Source of the DNA: Chitinophaga pinensis
GTDB taxonomy: Bacteria > Bacteroidota > Bacteroidia > 2-12-FULL-35-15
Length of the DNA: 52,151 nucleotides
Assembly: GCA_945879015.1 (NCBI GenBank)
Contig: CAMCUO010000015.1
Location: 1-52,151, forward strand
Direction of reading: 5' to 3'
The translations under genes and the position numbers were made by a program. The notes below the pieces were generated by a model that did not search any database, was not told the DNA's origin, and worked only from the letters and a program-made list of their open reading frames with translations. Positions 16,883 through 24,843 of this stretch are shown here, piece by piece (within the stretch, counting starts at the first letter, position 1; each line of letters opens with the position of its first letter).

Positions 16883-17647
16883 ATGACTGCTAGTAATGAC
16901 TCTTCTTTATTTGCACCCTTATCACCACTGCATAAATTAGATATTATGGCAATAGGTGTACATCCTGATGATGTGGAACTTTCTTGTTCTGGAACATTGT
17001 TAAAACACATGTCGCTTGGCAAAAAGTGCGGCATATTGGATTTGACTTGTGGAGAAATGGGAACAAGAGGAACAGGAGAATTACGCTTAAAAGAAGCTGC
17101 AGAATCCTCTAAAATATTAGGAATTACAGTTAGAGATAACTTAAAAATGCAAGATGCTTTTTTTAAAAATGATAAAGAAAGCCTATTAGCAATCATCAAA
17201 AAAATAAGAGAATACCAACCTGAAATTGTATTGTGCAATGCTACTTCAGACCGTCATCCCGACCATGGTAGAGCAGCTCAAATGGTTGTTGAAGCTTGTT
17301 TTTATAGCGGTTTGGTAAAATATGAAACGGCATACGATGGTTTTAAACAGCAAGCGTGGCGACCGAAAGCAGTGTATCATTATATTCAAGATAGACAATT
17401 TAAAGCTGATTTTGTTGTGGATGTTACTGCTTTTGTAGAAAAGAAAATGCAAGCCATTCAAGCATTCAAATCTCAATTTTACGATCCGAATTCAAACGAA
17501 CCTGAATCACCAATAACAGTAAAAAATTTCTTAGAAGTTTTAAAAGGAAAAATGTCTTTGTTTGGCAGAGAGGCTGGATTCGACTATGCAGAAGGTTTTA
17601 CGGTGGAGAGAAATATTGGTGTAGAGAATATTTTTGATTTGAAGTAG
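16883..17647 (+). CDS. bshB1: Bacillithiol biosynthesis deacetylase BshB1
   Basis: The 254-residue LmbE/PIG-L-type zinc deacetylase has His27-Pro-Asp-Asp30 (GVHPDDVELS), TCGEMGTRGTGELR and His125-Pro-Asp-His128 (DRHPDHGRA). These contain the metal ligands and catalytic aspartate. The GEMGTRGT signature separates BshB1 from other LmbE proteins. It removes acetyl from GlcNAc-malate, step two of bacillithiol synthesis. The N-terminus is about 15 residues longer than usual, and no better start is visible (Met22 lies inside the fold). It begins one base after gpx, so the peroxidase and thiol genes should be co-transcribed. Confidence 0.93.
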   Translation: MTASNDSSLFAPLSPLHKLDIMAIGVHPDDVELSCSGTLLKHMSLGKKCGILDLTCGEMGTRGTGELRLKEAAESSKILGITVRDNLKMQDAFFKNDKESLLAIIKKIREYQPEIVLCNATSDRHPDHGRAAQMVVEACFYSGLVKYETAYDGFKQQAWRPKAVYHYIQDRQFKADFVVDVTAFVEKKMQAIQAFKSQFYDPNSNEPESPITVKNFLEVLKGKMSLFGREAGFDYAEGFTVERNIGVENIFDLK

Positions 17648-17686
17648 GTTTCTTTTCTATATCTTTTATCTATTTCTCTCATTTCA

Positions 17687-17866
17687 TTATAGGAATTTGT
17701 CTGATAATGTCTTCTCTATAGTCCTTTTATATCCATTAACTTTCCATTTCATTTTTGTCCAATCGGCCCAAATATATTTTAAAAACATACCTATAAATCT
17801 AAAGCTAAATAAAGGGCAATCATAATTAAGAATGATAAAACCTACTCCAACATTTCCTTTTTTCAT
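17687..17866 (-). CDS. Possible small protein (59 aa), uncertain
   Basis: A 59-codon frame from ATG at 17866 to TAA at 17687 encodes MKKGNVGVGFIILNYDCPLF and a Trp/Lys-rich remainder (YIWADWTKMKW...NGYKRTIEKTLSDKFL). The composition looks protein-like, and the frame fills most of the 258-base gap between bshB1 and the methyltransferase gene. There is no recognisable family, and its start lies within 10 bases of the methyltransferase -7 box on the opposite strand. It could be a chance frame or a remnant. Confidence 0.25.
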   Translation of the reverse strand: MKKGNVGVGFIILNYDCPLFSFRFIGMFLKYIWADWTKMKWKVNGYKRTIEKTLSDKFL

Positions 17867-17875
17867 TTCAAATCT

Positions 17876-17883
17876 TATCTTTG
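17876..17883 (+). promoter_or_regulatory. -7 box (TATCTTTG) of the methyltransferase gene
   Basis: TATCTTTG lies 22 bases before the ATG at 17906, the usual spacing for this window. No clear TTG partner is seen about 20 bases upstream. Confidence 0.5.
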
Positions 17884-17905
17884 CAAACCATTGTAAAATA
17901 GCAGT

Positions 17906-18985
17906 ATGGAATTTTTTAAGAAAGAGAAAAAAACAGCTTTAGAAGCAATTGAATTTGCACAGTTTATTGCGCATGCGCCAATGGTGTTTCAAGCTACTCG
18001 CGTTTTACGTGATAGTGGAATACTTCAAGCGATTATGGATTCCCGAAAAATAGGCTTAACACTTGAAGAGATTGTTGAAAAAGTGAAATTACCACATTAT
18101 GGTGTGCGTGTTTTAATTGAATCGGGGCTAGGAATTGGCATCCTTTTGATTGATGATAATAACAGATACACTTTATCAAAAACCGGATTTTTTATTCTAA
18201 ACGACCAAATGACACGTGTGAACATGGACTTTGTTCAGGATGTTTGTTATAAAGGGTTATTCAACTTAGAAGATTCAATTAAAAATGAAAAACCTGAAGG
18301 ATTGAAAGTGTTTGGTGAATGGAAAACCGTTTACGAAGCATTGGCTCATCTTCCCGAATTTGCGCAGAAATCATGGTTTGGTTTTGATCACTTTTATTCG
18401 GATGATGCATTTCCATTGGTTTTACCATTGGTATTTAAGAACAAGCCTAAGAAATTATTAGACATTGGTGGAAATACGGGTAAATGGTCGATTGCTTGTG
18501 CGAAATATGATAAAGATGTAATGGTTACGATTGTTGATTTGCCAGGACAAGTTAATATGGCAAAAGCAAACATTGAAAAACATGGTTTGTCGAATCGTTT
18601 ATCTTTTCATGGAACAAATATTTTAGATGAAACACAAAAGCTTCCAAAGGGGTATGATGCTATTTGGATGAGTCAATTCTTAGATTGTTTTTCTGAAAAA
18701 GAAATTATTTCTATTTTAAATCGCTGTCACGAAGCTATTAACGATAATGGTTTTGTATTTATCCTTGAACCATTCTGGGATCGTCAACGATTTGAAGCAG
18801 CTGCGTTTTCTTTACAACAAACATCCTTGTATTTTACAACAATAGCTAACGGGAATTCTCAAATGTATCATTCAGAAGTATTCTTAAAATGTGTTCATGC
18901 TGCTGGTTTTGAAGTGGTAGAACAAATTGATCAGATTGGTGTGAGTCAGAGTTTGTTGAAGTGTAAAAAAAATAATTACGGATAA
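17906..18985 (+). CDS. Class I SAM-dependent methyltransferase (O-methyltransferase-2 like)
   Basis: The 359-residue protein has a winged-helix/dimerisation N-terminal region (residues about 10-95: AHAPMVFQATRVLRDSGILQAI, then LTLEEIVEKVKLPHYGVRVL). A Rossmann methyltransferase domain follows with SAM motif I LLDIGGNTGKWSIA (about 188-201), motif II VTIVDLPGQV and GYDAIWMSQFLDCF. This architecture matches hydroxyindole- and polyketide-type O-methyltransferases. In Bacteroidota it is often a single conserved gene of unknown substrate. There is no biosynthetic cluster around it, so I cannot assign a pathway. Confidence 0.85.
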   Translation: MEFFKKEKKTALEAIEFAQFIAHAPMVFQATRVLRDSGILQAIMDSRKIGLTLEEIVEKVKLPHYGVRVLIESGLGIGILLIDDNNRYTLSKTGFFILNDQMTRVNMDFVQDVCYKGLFNLEDSIKNEKPEGLKVFGEWKTVYEALAHLPEFAQKSWFGFDHFYSDDAFPLVLPLVFKNKPKKLLDIGGNTGKWSIACAKYDKDVMVTIVDLPGQVNMAKANIEKHGLSNRLSFHGTNILDETQKLPKGYDAIWMSQFLDCFSEKEIISILNRCHEAINDNGFVFILEPFWDRQRFEAAAFSLQQTSLYFTTIANGNSQMYHSEVFLKCVHAAGFEVVEQIDQIGVSQSLLKCKKNNYG

Positions 18986-19135
18986 CGAATTTTTACGAAT
19001 TTTTCGAATCTGTGGGTTATATGCTCACAGATTTTTTTGTTATAAATAATCCTTTTGTTTGCTAGGCTAAAAGTGTTGTTTGTGAATTTTTATAAGCATC
19101 CAGATTTGTAAAATTCGTTTTAATTCCTTATCCGT
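18977..19135. repeat. Large imperfect inverted repeat (TACGGATAA ... AATCTG arms)
   Basis: The left arm (18977-19012) runs TACGGATAACGAATT ... ACGAATTTTTCGAATCTG. The right arm (19101-19135) is its approximate reverse complement: CAGATTTGTAAAATTCG ... TTATCCGTA. The arms agree at most positions and are about 90 bases apart. They contain tandem ACGAATT units. The element occupies the spacer between the methyltransferase gene and ffh. Confidence 0.8.
19007..19038 (+). terminator. Terminator after the methyltransferase gene
   Basis: AATCTGTG (19007-19014) pairs with CACAGATT (19026-19033) and runs into a T tract. The 11-base loop is long but the T run is good. It is nested in the larger inverted repeat at 18977-19135. 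Confidence 0.7.
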
Positions 19136-19180
19136 ACAAGCGAAAAATCATTAAATTCGCATTCTTAAAAACAATAAAAG

Positions 19181-20524
19181 ATGTTTGATAATTTAAGTGA
19201 AAAGCTAGACAGAGCCTTTAAAGTTTTAAAAGGACATGGGAAAATTTCAGAGATAAACGTTTCGGAAACCGTTAAGGAAATTCGTAAAGCCTTATTGGAT
19301 GCCGATGTGAACTATAAAGTTGCTAAAGAATTTACCGATAGAGTAAAAGAACAAGCACTCGGACAAAATGTATTAACGTCTATTTCTCCCGGACAATTAC
19401 TCACAAAAATTACTCATGATGAATTGAGTAAATTGATGGGTGAAACCAGCACCGACATTAAATTAGGTGGAAATCCAACTATCGTATTGATGAGTGGTTT
19501 GCAAGGTTCGGGTAAAACAACTTTTTCAGGCAAATTAGCCAATCATTTAAAAACAAAACGAGGTAAAAAACCATTGTTGGTTGCCTGTGATATATATCGT
19601 CCCGCTGCAATTGACCAATTGCATGTATTAGGCGAACAAATTGGGGTGGATGTATTTTCTGATAGAGAAAATAAAGATGCTGTTTCCATTGCACAAAAAG
19701 GAATTGCACATGCAAAATTAAATGGTAACTCGGTTGTAATTATTGATACTGCTGGTCGTTTAGCGATTGACGAACAAATGATGAACGAGATTGCTGCAGT
19801 AAAAGATGCAGTGAAACCCGATGAGATTTTGTTTGTTGTGGATGCAATGACTGGTCAGGATGCTGTAAACACTGCAAAAACATTTAACGACAGACTAAAT
19901 TTTGATGGAGTTGTTCTTACAAAATTAGATGGTGATACACGTGGTGGAGCAGCATTATCAATTCTTTCAGTAGTAAACAAGCCAATTAAATTTGTTGGTA
20001 CAGGCGAAAAGATGGACGCGATTGATGTGTTTCATCCTAGTCGTATGGCCGATAGAATATTGGGAATGGGTGACGTTGTTACTTTGGTAGAACGTGCTCA
20101 GGAGCAATACAACGTTGAAGAGGCTCGTAAGCTTCAAAAGAAAATTGCAAAAAATCAATTTACTTTTAACGATTTCTTGTCACAATTAAATCAAATTAAA
20201 AAGATGGGTAACATCAAAGATTTAGTTGGAATGATTCCAGGAGTTGGCAAAGCATTGAAAAATGTAGACATAGATGATAAAGCTTTTGTAAGTATTGAAG
20301 CAATCATTCATTCGATGACACCCCACGAAAGAGAAAATCCAGATTCATTAACGGGAAAGCGAAGAGATAGAATTGCAAAAGGAAGCGGAACAACAACTCA
20401 AGATGTAAACAGATTGGTAAAACAATTTGAAGATACTCGTAAGATGATGAAGATGATGGGAAATAAGGAAAATATGGCGAAGATGATGCAGCAGATGAAG
20501 AATATGCCAGGAATGGGTAGGTAA
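19181..20524 (+). CDS. ffh: Signal recognition particle GTPase Ffh (SRP54)
   Basis: The 447-residue protein has the N helical bundle (1-90). The G domain carries GLQGSGKTT (106-114), the DTAGR and TKLDGD motifs, and GTGEKMDAIDVFHP. The methionine-rich M domain at the C-terminus (RKMMKMMGNKENMAKMMQQM) binds 4.5S RNA and signal peptides. It targets nascent membrane and secreted proteins to FtsY and SecYEG. Its length is normal. folD follows 43 bases downstream across an A-rich spacer and may be co-transcribed. Confidence 0.98.
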   Translation: MFDNLSEKLDRAFKVLKGHGKISEINVSETVKEIRKALLDADVNYKVAKEFTDRVKEQALGQNVLTSISPGQLLTKITHDELSKLMGETSTDIKLGGNPTIVLMSGLQGSGKTTFSGKLANHLKTKRGKKPLLVACDIYRPAAIDQLHVLGEQIGVDVFSDRENKDAVSIAQKGIAHAKLNGNSVVIIDTAGRLAIDEQMMNEIAAVKDAVKPDEILFVVDAMTGQDAVNTAKTFNDRLNFDGVVLTKLDGDTRGGAALSILSVVNKPIKFVGTGEKMDAIDVFHPSRMADRILGMGDVVTLVERAQEQYNVEEARKLQKKIAKNQFTFNDFLSQLNQIKKMGNIKDLVGMIPGVGKALKNVDIDDKAFVSIEAIIHSMTPHERENPDSLTGKRRDRIAKGSGTTTQDVNRLVKQFEDTRKMMKMMGNKENMAKMMQQMKNMPGMGR

Positions 20525-20567
20525 GTTTGAAAGTTGAAAGGTTAAAAAGTTAAAAATTTAAAAATTT

Positions 20568-21452
20568 ATGGCACAGATAATAGACGGTAAGCTAATCTCT
20601 TTACAAATTCAAGAAGAGATAGCAGCTGAAGTAAAAACTATTAAAGCAAACAATGGGAAAATTCCTCATTTAGCTGCTATTTTAGTTGGTAATGATGGTG
20701 CTTCCGAAACTTATGTTGGTGCTAAAGTAAAAGCTTGTGAAAAAATTGGTTTTAAATCTACTTTGGTACGTTTGTCAGAAACAACTACAGATCAAGAGTT
20801 GATTTACTTTATAGAAGGTTTAAATGCGGATGCTGACATTGATGGATACATTGTTCAATTGCCACTTCCAAAGCATATGGACGAACAAAAAATCATGGAA
20901 GCCATAGCTCCGCAAAAAGATGTAGATGGATTTCATCCACAGAATATTGGAAGAATGGCTTTGAATTTACCGACTTATCTTCCTGCAACTCCTTATGGAA
21001 TAATGCAATTACTGGAGCGCTATAAAATTGAAACAGTAGGAAAAAATTGTGTTGTAATTGGAAGAAGTCATATAGTTGGTTCACCTATGAGCATTTTAAT
21101 GGCGAGAAACACAAATCCTGGAAACTGCACAGTAACGATGTGTCACAGTCGCACAGCTAATTTAAAAGAGTTCACATTAAAAGCTGATATAATTATTGTT
21201 GCATTAGGGAAAGCAGAATTTTTAACTGCTGACATGGTGAAAGATGGAGTAGTGGTTATTGATGTTGGAATTACACGAGTAGCATCTTCTGAAACAAAAA
21301 GCGGATTCAAATTATTAGGCGATGTAAAATACGATGAAGTTGCTGAGAAATCTTCTTTTATTACTCCCGTTCCTGGAGGAGTAGGACCAATGACAATTGC
21401 TTCTTTATTAATGAATACTTTAAAGGCAAGTAAAAAAGAAATATACAAATAG
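20568..21452 (+). CDS. folD: Bifunctional methylenetetrahydrofolate dehydrogenase / methenyl-THF cyclohydrolase FolD
   Basis: The 294-residue enzyme interconverts 5,10-methylene-THF, 5,10-methenyl-THF and 10-formyl-THF. It has the catalytic Tyr49-x3-Lys53 ([14 protein letters not shown]). It also has [22 protein letters not shown], the dinucleotide loop [14 protein letters not shown], and the C-terminal [19 protein letters not shown]. The motifs are complete and the length is normal. It lies downstream of ffh in the same direction and converges with the SET-domain gene. Confidence 0.98.
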   Translation: MAQIIDGKLISLQIQEEIAAEVKTIKANNGKIPHLAAILVGNDGASETYVGAKVKACEKIGFKSTLVRLSETTTDQELIYFIEGLNADADIDGYIVQLPLPKHMDEQKIMEAIAPQKDVDGFHPQNIGRMALNLPTYLPATPYGIMQLLERYKIETVGKNCVVIGRSHIVGSPMSILMARNTNPGNCTVTMCHSRTANLKEFTLKADIIIVALGKAEFLTADMVKDGVVVIDVGITRVASSETKSGFKLLGDVKYDEVAEKSSFITPVPGGVGPMTIASLLMNTLKASKKEIYK

Positions 21453-21504
21453 AATTTTAAATTCTAATTCCGATAACCAATATATCCTCATAAATATATG
21501 AAAA

Positions 21505-21948
21505 TTATTTATTTTTCTTCTTTGAACTAGCTTTTTCTTTTTCTAGTTTAAGGTTATAACGAATGTCCTTCCAATATTCAGCGCCATAGCTTACATAAAT
21601 CTCTTCTCCAGCTTTTATATCTTTTTCAGCTTTAATCCATCCCGAATTTTTGCATACATCATAGCAAGCGTTGTTTCTGATTCCTGCAATTCTTTTTAAC
21701 CCGCTGGCATCATTTGCATAACGCGCAAGTTCATTTGGAGTAAAATAGGCATCAATGCACTTGTTTTTATTAATGAAAAATGCATATCCAAAAATATCTT
21801 TTTCAGCCCTTCTGTCTAATTCGGCTTCAGTAACAACTTCGCCCAAATATTCAACTATTCGTTCTCCTTTTTTAATGTCTCTCTTTGTAAATAAGCCTTT
21901 CCCGGCTCCTTTCAATCTTGATCTTTTTACTATTAAATCTGCTGCCAT
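21505..21948 (-). CDS. SET-domain protein (putative protein lysine methyltransferase)
   Basis: The 147-residue protein is almost entirely a SET domain: KRSRLKGAGKGLFTKRDIKKGERIVEYLGEVV at the start, then FGYAFFINKNKCIDA, and AGEEIYVSYGAEYW at the end. The eukaryotic RxxNHSC knot motif is altered to RYANDASG followed by NNACYDV, which is common in bacterial members. The family transfers methyl from SAM to lysine; the target in bacteria is unknown. I chose the ATG at 21948 rather than 21978, since homologues start shortly before the Gly-x-Gly-x-Gly block. The C-terminus is lysine-rich (EKEKASSKKKNK). Confidence 0.85.
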   Translation of the reverse strand: MAADLIVKRSRLKGAGKGLFTKRDIKKGERIVEYLGEVVTEAELDRRAEKDIFGYAFFINKNKCIDAYFTPNELARYANDASGLKRIAGIRNNACYDVCKNSGWIKAEKDIKAGEEIYVSYGAEYWKDIRYNLKLEKEKASSKKKNK

Positions 21949-22076
21949 AATTCTATTTTGAAAGTGCAAAAATAGCAAAAGCTTTCATTGACAATACATT
22001 TGTTAGTGATAAAAATAAAAATATTTTAAAATGATTTGATTTAGGATTTGATTTGCTAAAATGATTTGATGTAAAT

Positions 22077-22586
22077 TTAATAAGCTTGAGCCAAAATTTC
22101 TAAGAGTACAAATAGTATTTGAAAAGTTATTTCTGCAACAGTTTTTACGCTATCATATTGATCTTGTCTTTTCTTCTGTTTCAGTAGATATTCTTGACTA
22201 GGCTTCTTAGCAATATAATCATCGGTAACAGTATTTAGAGGTATTGGGTTTTCTTTTTCTATAATAGCATAAATTGTATCTAAGTTATTTATCGAAATTG
22301 GTTTTTCAAAATTTTTTTCATTTGTAGTTTTAATCATTATTGAATATCGATCATTCGAGTGCTTAACTAATTGTGCCGATTGAAAAAGTGAATCGGTGTA
22401 TTCAGGAAAAAGCATAAATTCTTTTTTCTCTGATAGAGTAATGAATTTTCCAACGGAAGGATGAAATGCTACAAGTATTCCATTCACATCAACGATTTGA
22501 GAATTGCCATTTTTTGTGAATCCAAACAGGAGAAAAGAGAGAGAAAATAAGAATGAAAAAAACTGTTTATTCAGTTTTACCCTCAA
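22077..22586 (-). CDS. Exported protein of unknown function
   Basis: The 169-residue protein has a basic N-terminus and hydrophobic core (residues 8-24) ending GNSQ, consistent with a signal peptide. The mature part is polar and beta-rich (VDVNGILVAFHPSVGKF, EKKEFMLFPEYTDSLF), and a C-terminal hydrophobic segment (VAEITFQILFVLLEILAQAY) could anchor it in a membrane. I do not recognise a family. It is monocistronic, between the SET-domain gene (in the same direction, downstream) and the divergent rpsA promoter. Confidence 0.7.
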   Translation of the reverse strand: MRVKLNKQFFSFLFSLSFLLFGFTKNGNSQIVDVNGILVAFHPSVGKFITLSEKKEFMLFPEYTDSLFQSAQLVKHSNDRYSIMIKTTNEKNFEKPISINNLDTIYAIIEKENPIPLNTVTDDYIAKKPSQEYLLKQKKRQDQYDSVKTVAEITFQILFVLLEILAQAY

Positions 22587-22723
22587 ATTTTACCCATAAA
22601 ATTGCTAAATCAAAATAATTTTATAAATACTTGACTATTAAGTATATATTGTTAATCAAGTGAAGTTTAATTTACTGAAAAATCGCAATAATATTAGGTT
22701 AATAAAAATAATAAAAAATATTG

Positions 22724-22753
22724 TTGCTTCAAGATTAGAATTTCTTATCTTTG
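22724..22753 (+). promoter_or_regulatory. Promoter of rpsA
   Basis: TTG (22724-22726), a 19-base spacer and TATCTTTG (22746-22753) match the phylum consensus. Transcription should start near 22760, giving a leader of about 108 bases, long for this window. Confidence 0.75.
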
Positions 22754-22798
22754 TATCCCTTTTAAAAAGGAATAAGCAAAAATTAGTACTAACCCCTT

Positions 22799-22854
22799 CA
22801 ATTAAATTGATAATCAATTAATTGGATACAAAAAACACCGAAGCACATTTTCGG
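22799..22854 (+). promoter_or_regulatory. Two-hairpin leader of rpsA
   Basis: The 5' leader holds a long AU hairpin (22799-22824: CAATTAAATTGAT pairing with ATCAATTAATTG, one bulge). A second, CCGAA-n7-TTCGG, lies at 22838-22854 and ends 13 bases before the ATG. In E. coli the rpsA leader also folds into hairpins and is the site of S1 autocontrol; the same role here is inference. Confidence 0.55.
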
Positions 22855-22867
22855 GAATTAATTAAAA

Positions 22868-24688
22868 ATGTCAGAAGTAATAGAAGCAGCAGTAACATTA
22901 GAAGCATTTGATTGGAATGCATTAGGAAACAAAGGAGATACCTATTCTCAAGCAGATCGTGATAAATACGATTCTCTTTACGAAAAAACTCTTAAACCAG
23001 TAGCAGCAAACGAAATCATTGATGGTAAAGTTGTAGCAAAAAACAACAAAGAAGTCGTTGTTAACATTGGTTACAAATCAGATGGAGTTGTTCAATTAAC
23101 AGAATTTCGTTACAATCCTGATTTAAAAATCGGTGATATTGTTGAAGTATATGTTGAATCTCAAGAAGATAAAAGCGGTCAGTTAATTCTTTCTCACAAA
23201 ACGGCACGTGCCATGAAATCTTGGGAGCGCGTTAACCAAGCTCTTAATAATGATGAAATTATCAAAGGATATGTTAAATGTCGTACAAAAGGCGGTCTTA
23301 TCGCTGATGTATTCGGTATTGAGGCGTTCTTACCAGGTTCACAAATTGATGTGAAGCCTATCCGTGATTACGATGTATATGTAGGAAAAACAATGGAGTT
23401 CAAAGTTGTGAAAATCAACAATGAGTTCAAAAACGTTGTAGTTTCTCACAAAGCATTAATTGAAGCGGAATTAGAACAACAAAAGAAAGAGATTATCTCT
23501 AAATTAGAAAAAGGACAAGTATTAGAAGGAACTGTTAAAAACATCACTTCTTATGGTGTGTTCATCGATTTAGGTGGTGTTGACGGATTGGTTCACATTA
23601 CAGATTTATCTTGGGGACGTATTAACCACCCAGAAGAAATCGTTAAGTTGGATCAGAAAATCAATGTCGTTATTCTTGATTTCGATAACGAGAAGAAACG
23701 TATTGCATTGGGCTTAAAACAACTTTCTGCTCATCCTTGGGATGGTTTAAAAGCTGAATTAGCTATTGGTGATAAAGTAAAAGGTAAAGTAGTTGTTATA
23801 GCTGATTACGGTGCTTTTGTTGAAATCGCTCAAGGTGTTGAAGGTTTGATCCACGTTTCAGAAATGAGCTGGAGTCAGCATTTACGTACTGCTCACGATT
23901 TCTTTAAAGTGGGTGATGAAATAGAAGCAGTTGTTTTAACACTTGATCGTGAAGAACGCAAAATGTCATTAGGGATTAAACAATTAATGCCTGATCCATG
24001 GAGCAATGTAATTACAAAATATACAAAAGGATCTAAGCACGCTGCTACAGTTCGCAACTTTACAAACTTTGGTATTTTTGTTGAATTAGAAGAAGGTGTT
24101 GATGGTTTAATTCATATTTCTGATTTATCCTGGTCTAAAAAAATCAAACATCCATCTGAATTCACTAAAATAGGTGATAAAATTGATGTTGTTGTTTTAG
24201 AAATTGATGGTGAAAACCGCAGATTGAGCTTAGGACACAAACAATTGGAAGAAAATCCATGGGATGTGTTTGAAACAATCTTTGTTGAGAATTCATTACA
24301 CCAGGGAACAATTATCAATGTAATGGAAAAAGGTGCAATCGTTTCTATGCCTTACGGTGTTGAAGCATTCTGCCCAACACGCCACTTGGTAAAAACGGAT
24401 GGTTCTTCAGCTAAAGCAGAAGAAGTATTAGAATTCAAAGTGTTAGAATTTAATAAAGAAGGCAAAAAAATCATCGTTTCTCATAGCAAAATCAATGAAG
24501 AAGTAACTGCATCTGAAAAAGCTGCTGTTGTTTCTGAAAAGAAAGCTGCTGGTGAAGAAGAGAAAAAAGCCGTTAAAAAAGTAAAAGACAGTGTTGAAAA
24601 AACAACACTAGGCGATATGGATGTTCTTTCTAGTCTAAAAGCAGACATGGAAGCAACTGAAAAAAAATCGACTAAAAAGTCTGAATAA
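22868..24688 (+). CDS. rpsA: 30S ribosomal protein S1
   Basis: The 606-residue protein has six S1 RNA-binding repeats at about residues 48-112, 129-195, 216-284, 301-371, 388-457 and 474-540. The central ones are the most canonical (SYGVFIDLGGVDGLVHITDLSW and equivalents). The tail (545-606) is lysine/glutamate-rich and probably disordered. S1 unfolds mRNA and assists initiation, which matters in a phylum with few Shine-Dalgarno sequences. The gene is monocistronic, with a structured leader and a strong terminator. Confidence 0.97.
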   Translation: MSEVIEAAVTLEAFDWNALGNKGDTYSQADRDKYDSLYEKTLKPVAANEIIDGKVVAKNNKEVVVNIGYKSDGVVQLTEFRYNPDLKIGDIVEVYVESQEDKSGQLILSHKTARAMKSWERVNQALNNDEIIKGYVKCRTKGGLIADVFGIEAFLPGSQIDVKPIRDYDVYVGKTMEFKVVKINNEFKNVVVSHKALIEAELEQQKKEIISKLEKGQVLEGTVKNITSYGVFIDLGGVDGLVHITDLSWGRINHPEEIVKLDQKINVVILDFDNEKKRIALGLKQLSAHPWDGLKAELAIGDKVKGKVVVIADYGAFVEIAQGVEGLIHVSEMSWSQHLRTAHDFFKVGDEIEAVVLTLDREERKMSLGIKQLMPDPWSNVITKYTKGSKHAATVRNFTNFGIFVELEEGVDGLIHISDLSWSKKIKHPSEFTKIGDKIDVVVLEIDGENRRLSLGHKQLEENPWDVFETIFVENSLHQGTIINVMEKGAIVSMPYGVEAFCPTRHLVKTDGSSAKAEEVLEFKVLEFNKEGKKIIVSHSKINEEVTASEKAAVVSEKKAAGEEEKKAVKKVKDSVEKTTLGDMDVLSSLKADMEATEKKSTKKSE

Positions 24689-24754
24689 TTTTAAAAATAT
24701 TTTGTAGCCTTACGCGGCTTCAAAATCTAAAAATACCACGCCATGGTTTTTTAG

Positions 24755-24788
24755 AAAAAAGCGCTCCCTTACTGTGGAGCGCTTTTTT
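24755..24788 (+). terminator. Terminator after rpsA
   Basis: A 13-bp perfect stem (AAAAAAGCGCTCC with GGAGCGCTTTTTT) and an 8-base loop end in the T run. Confidence 0.95.
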
Positions 24789-24843
24789 AATGCTTATTTA
24801 TCTTATAAAATAACTAATTTAGTACCTTAATAATTTTTATAAA

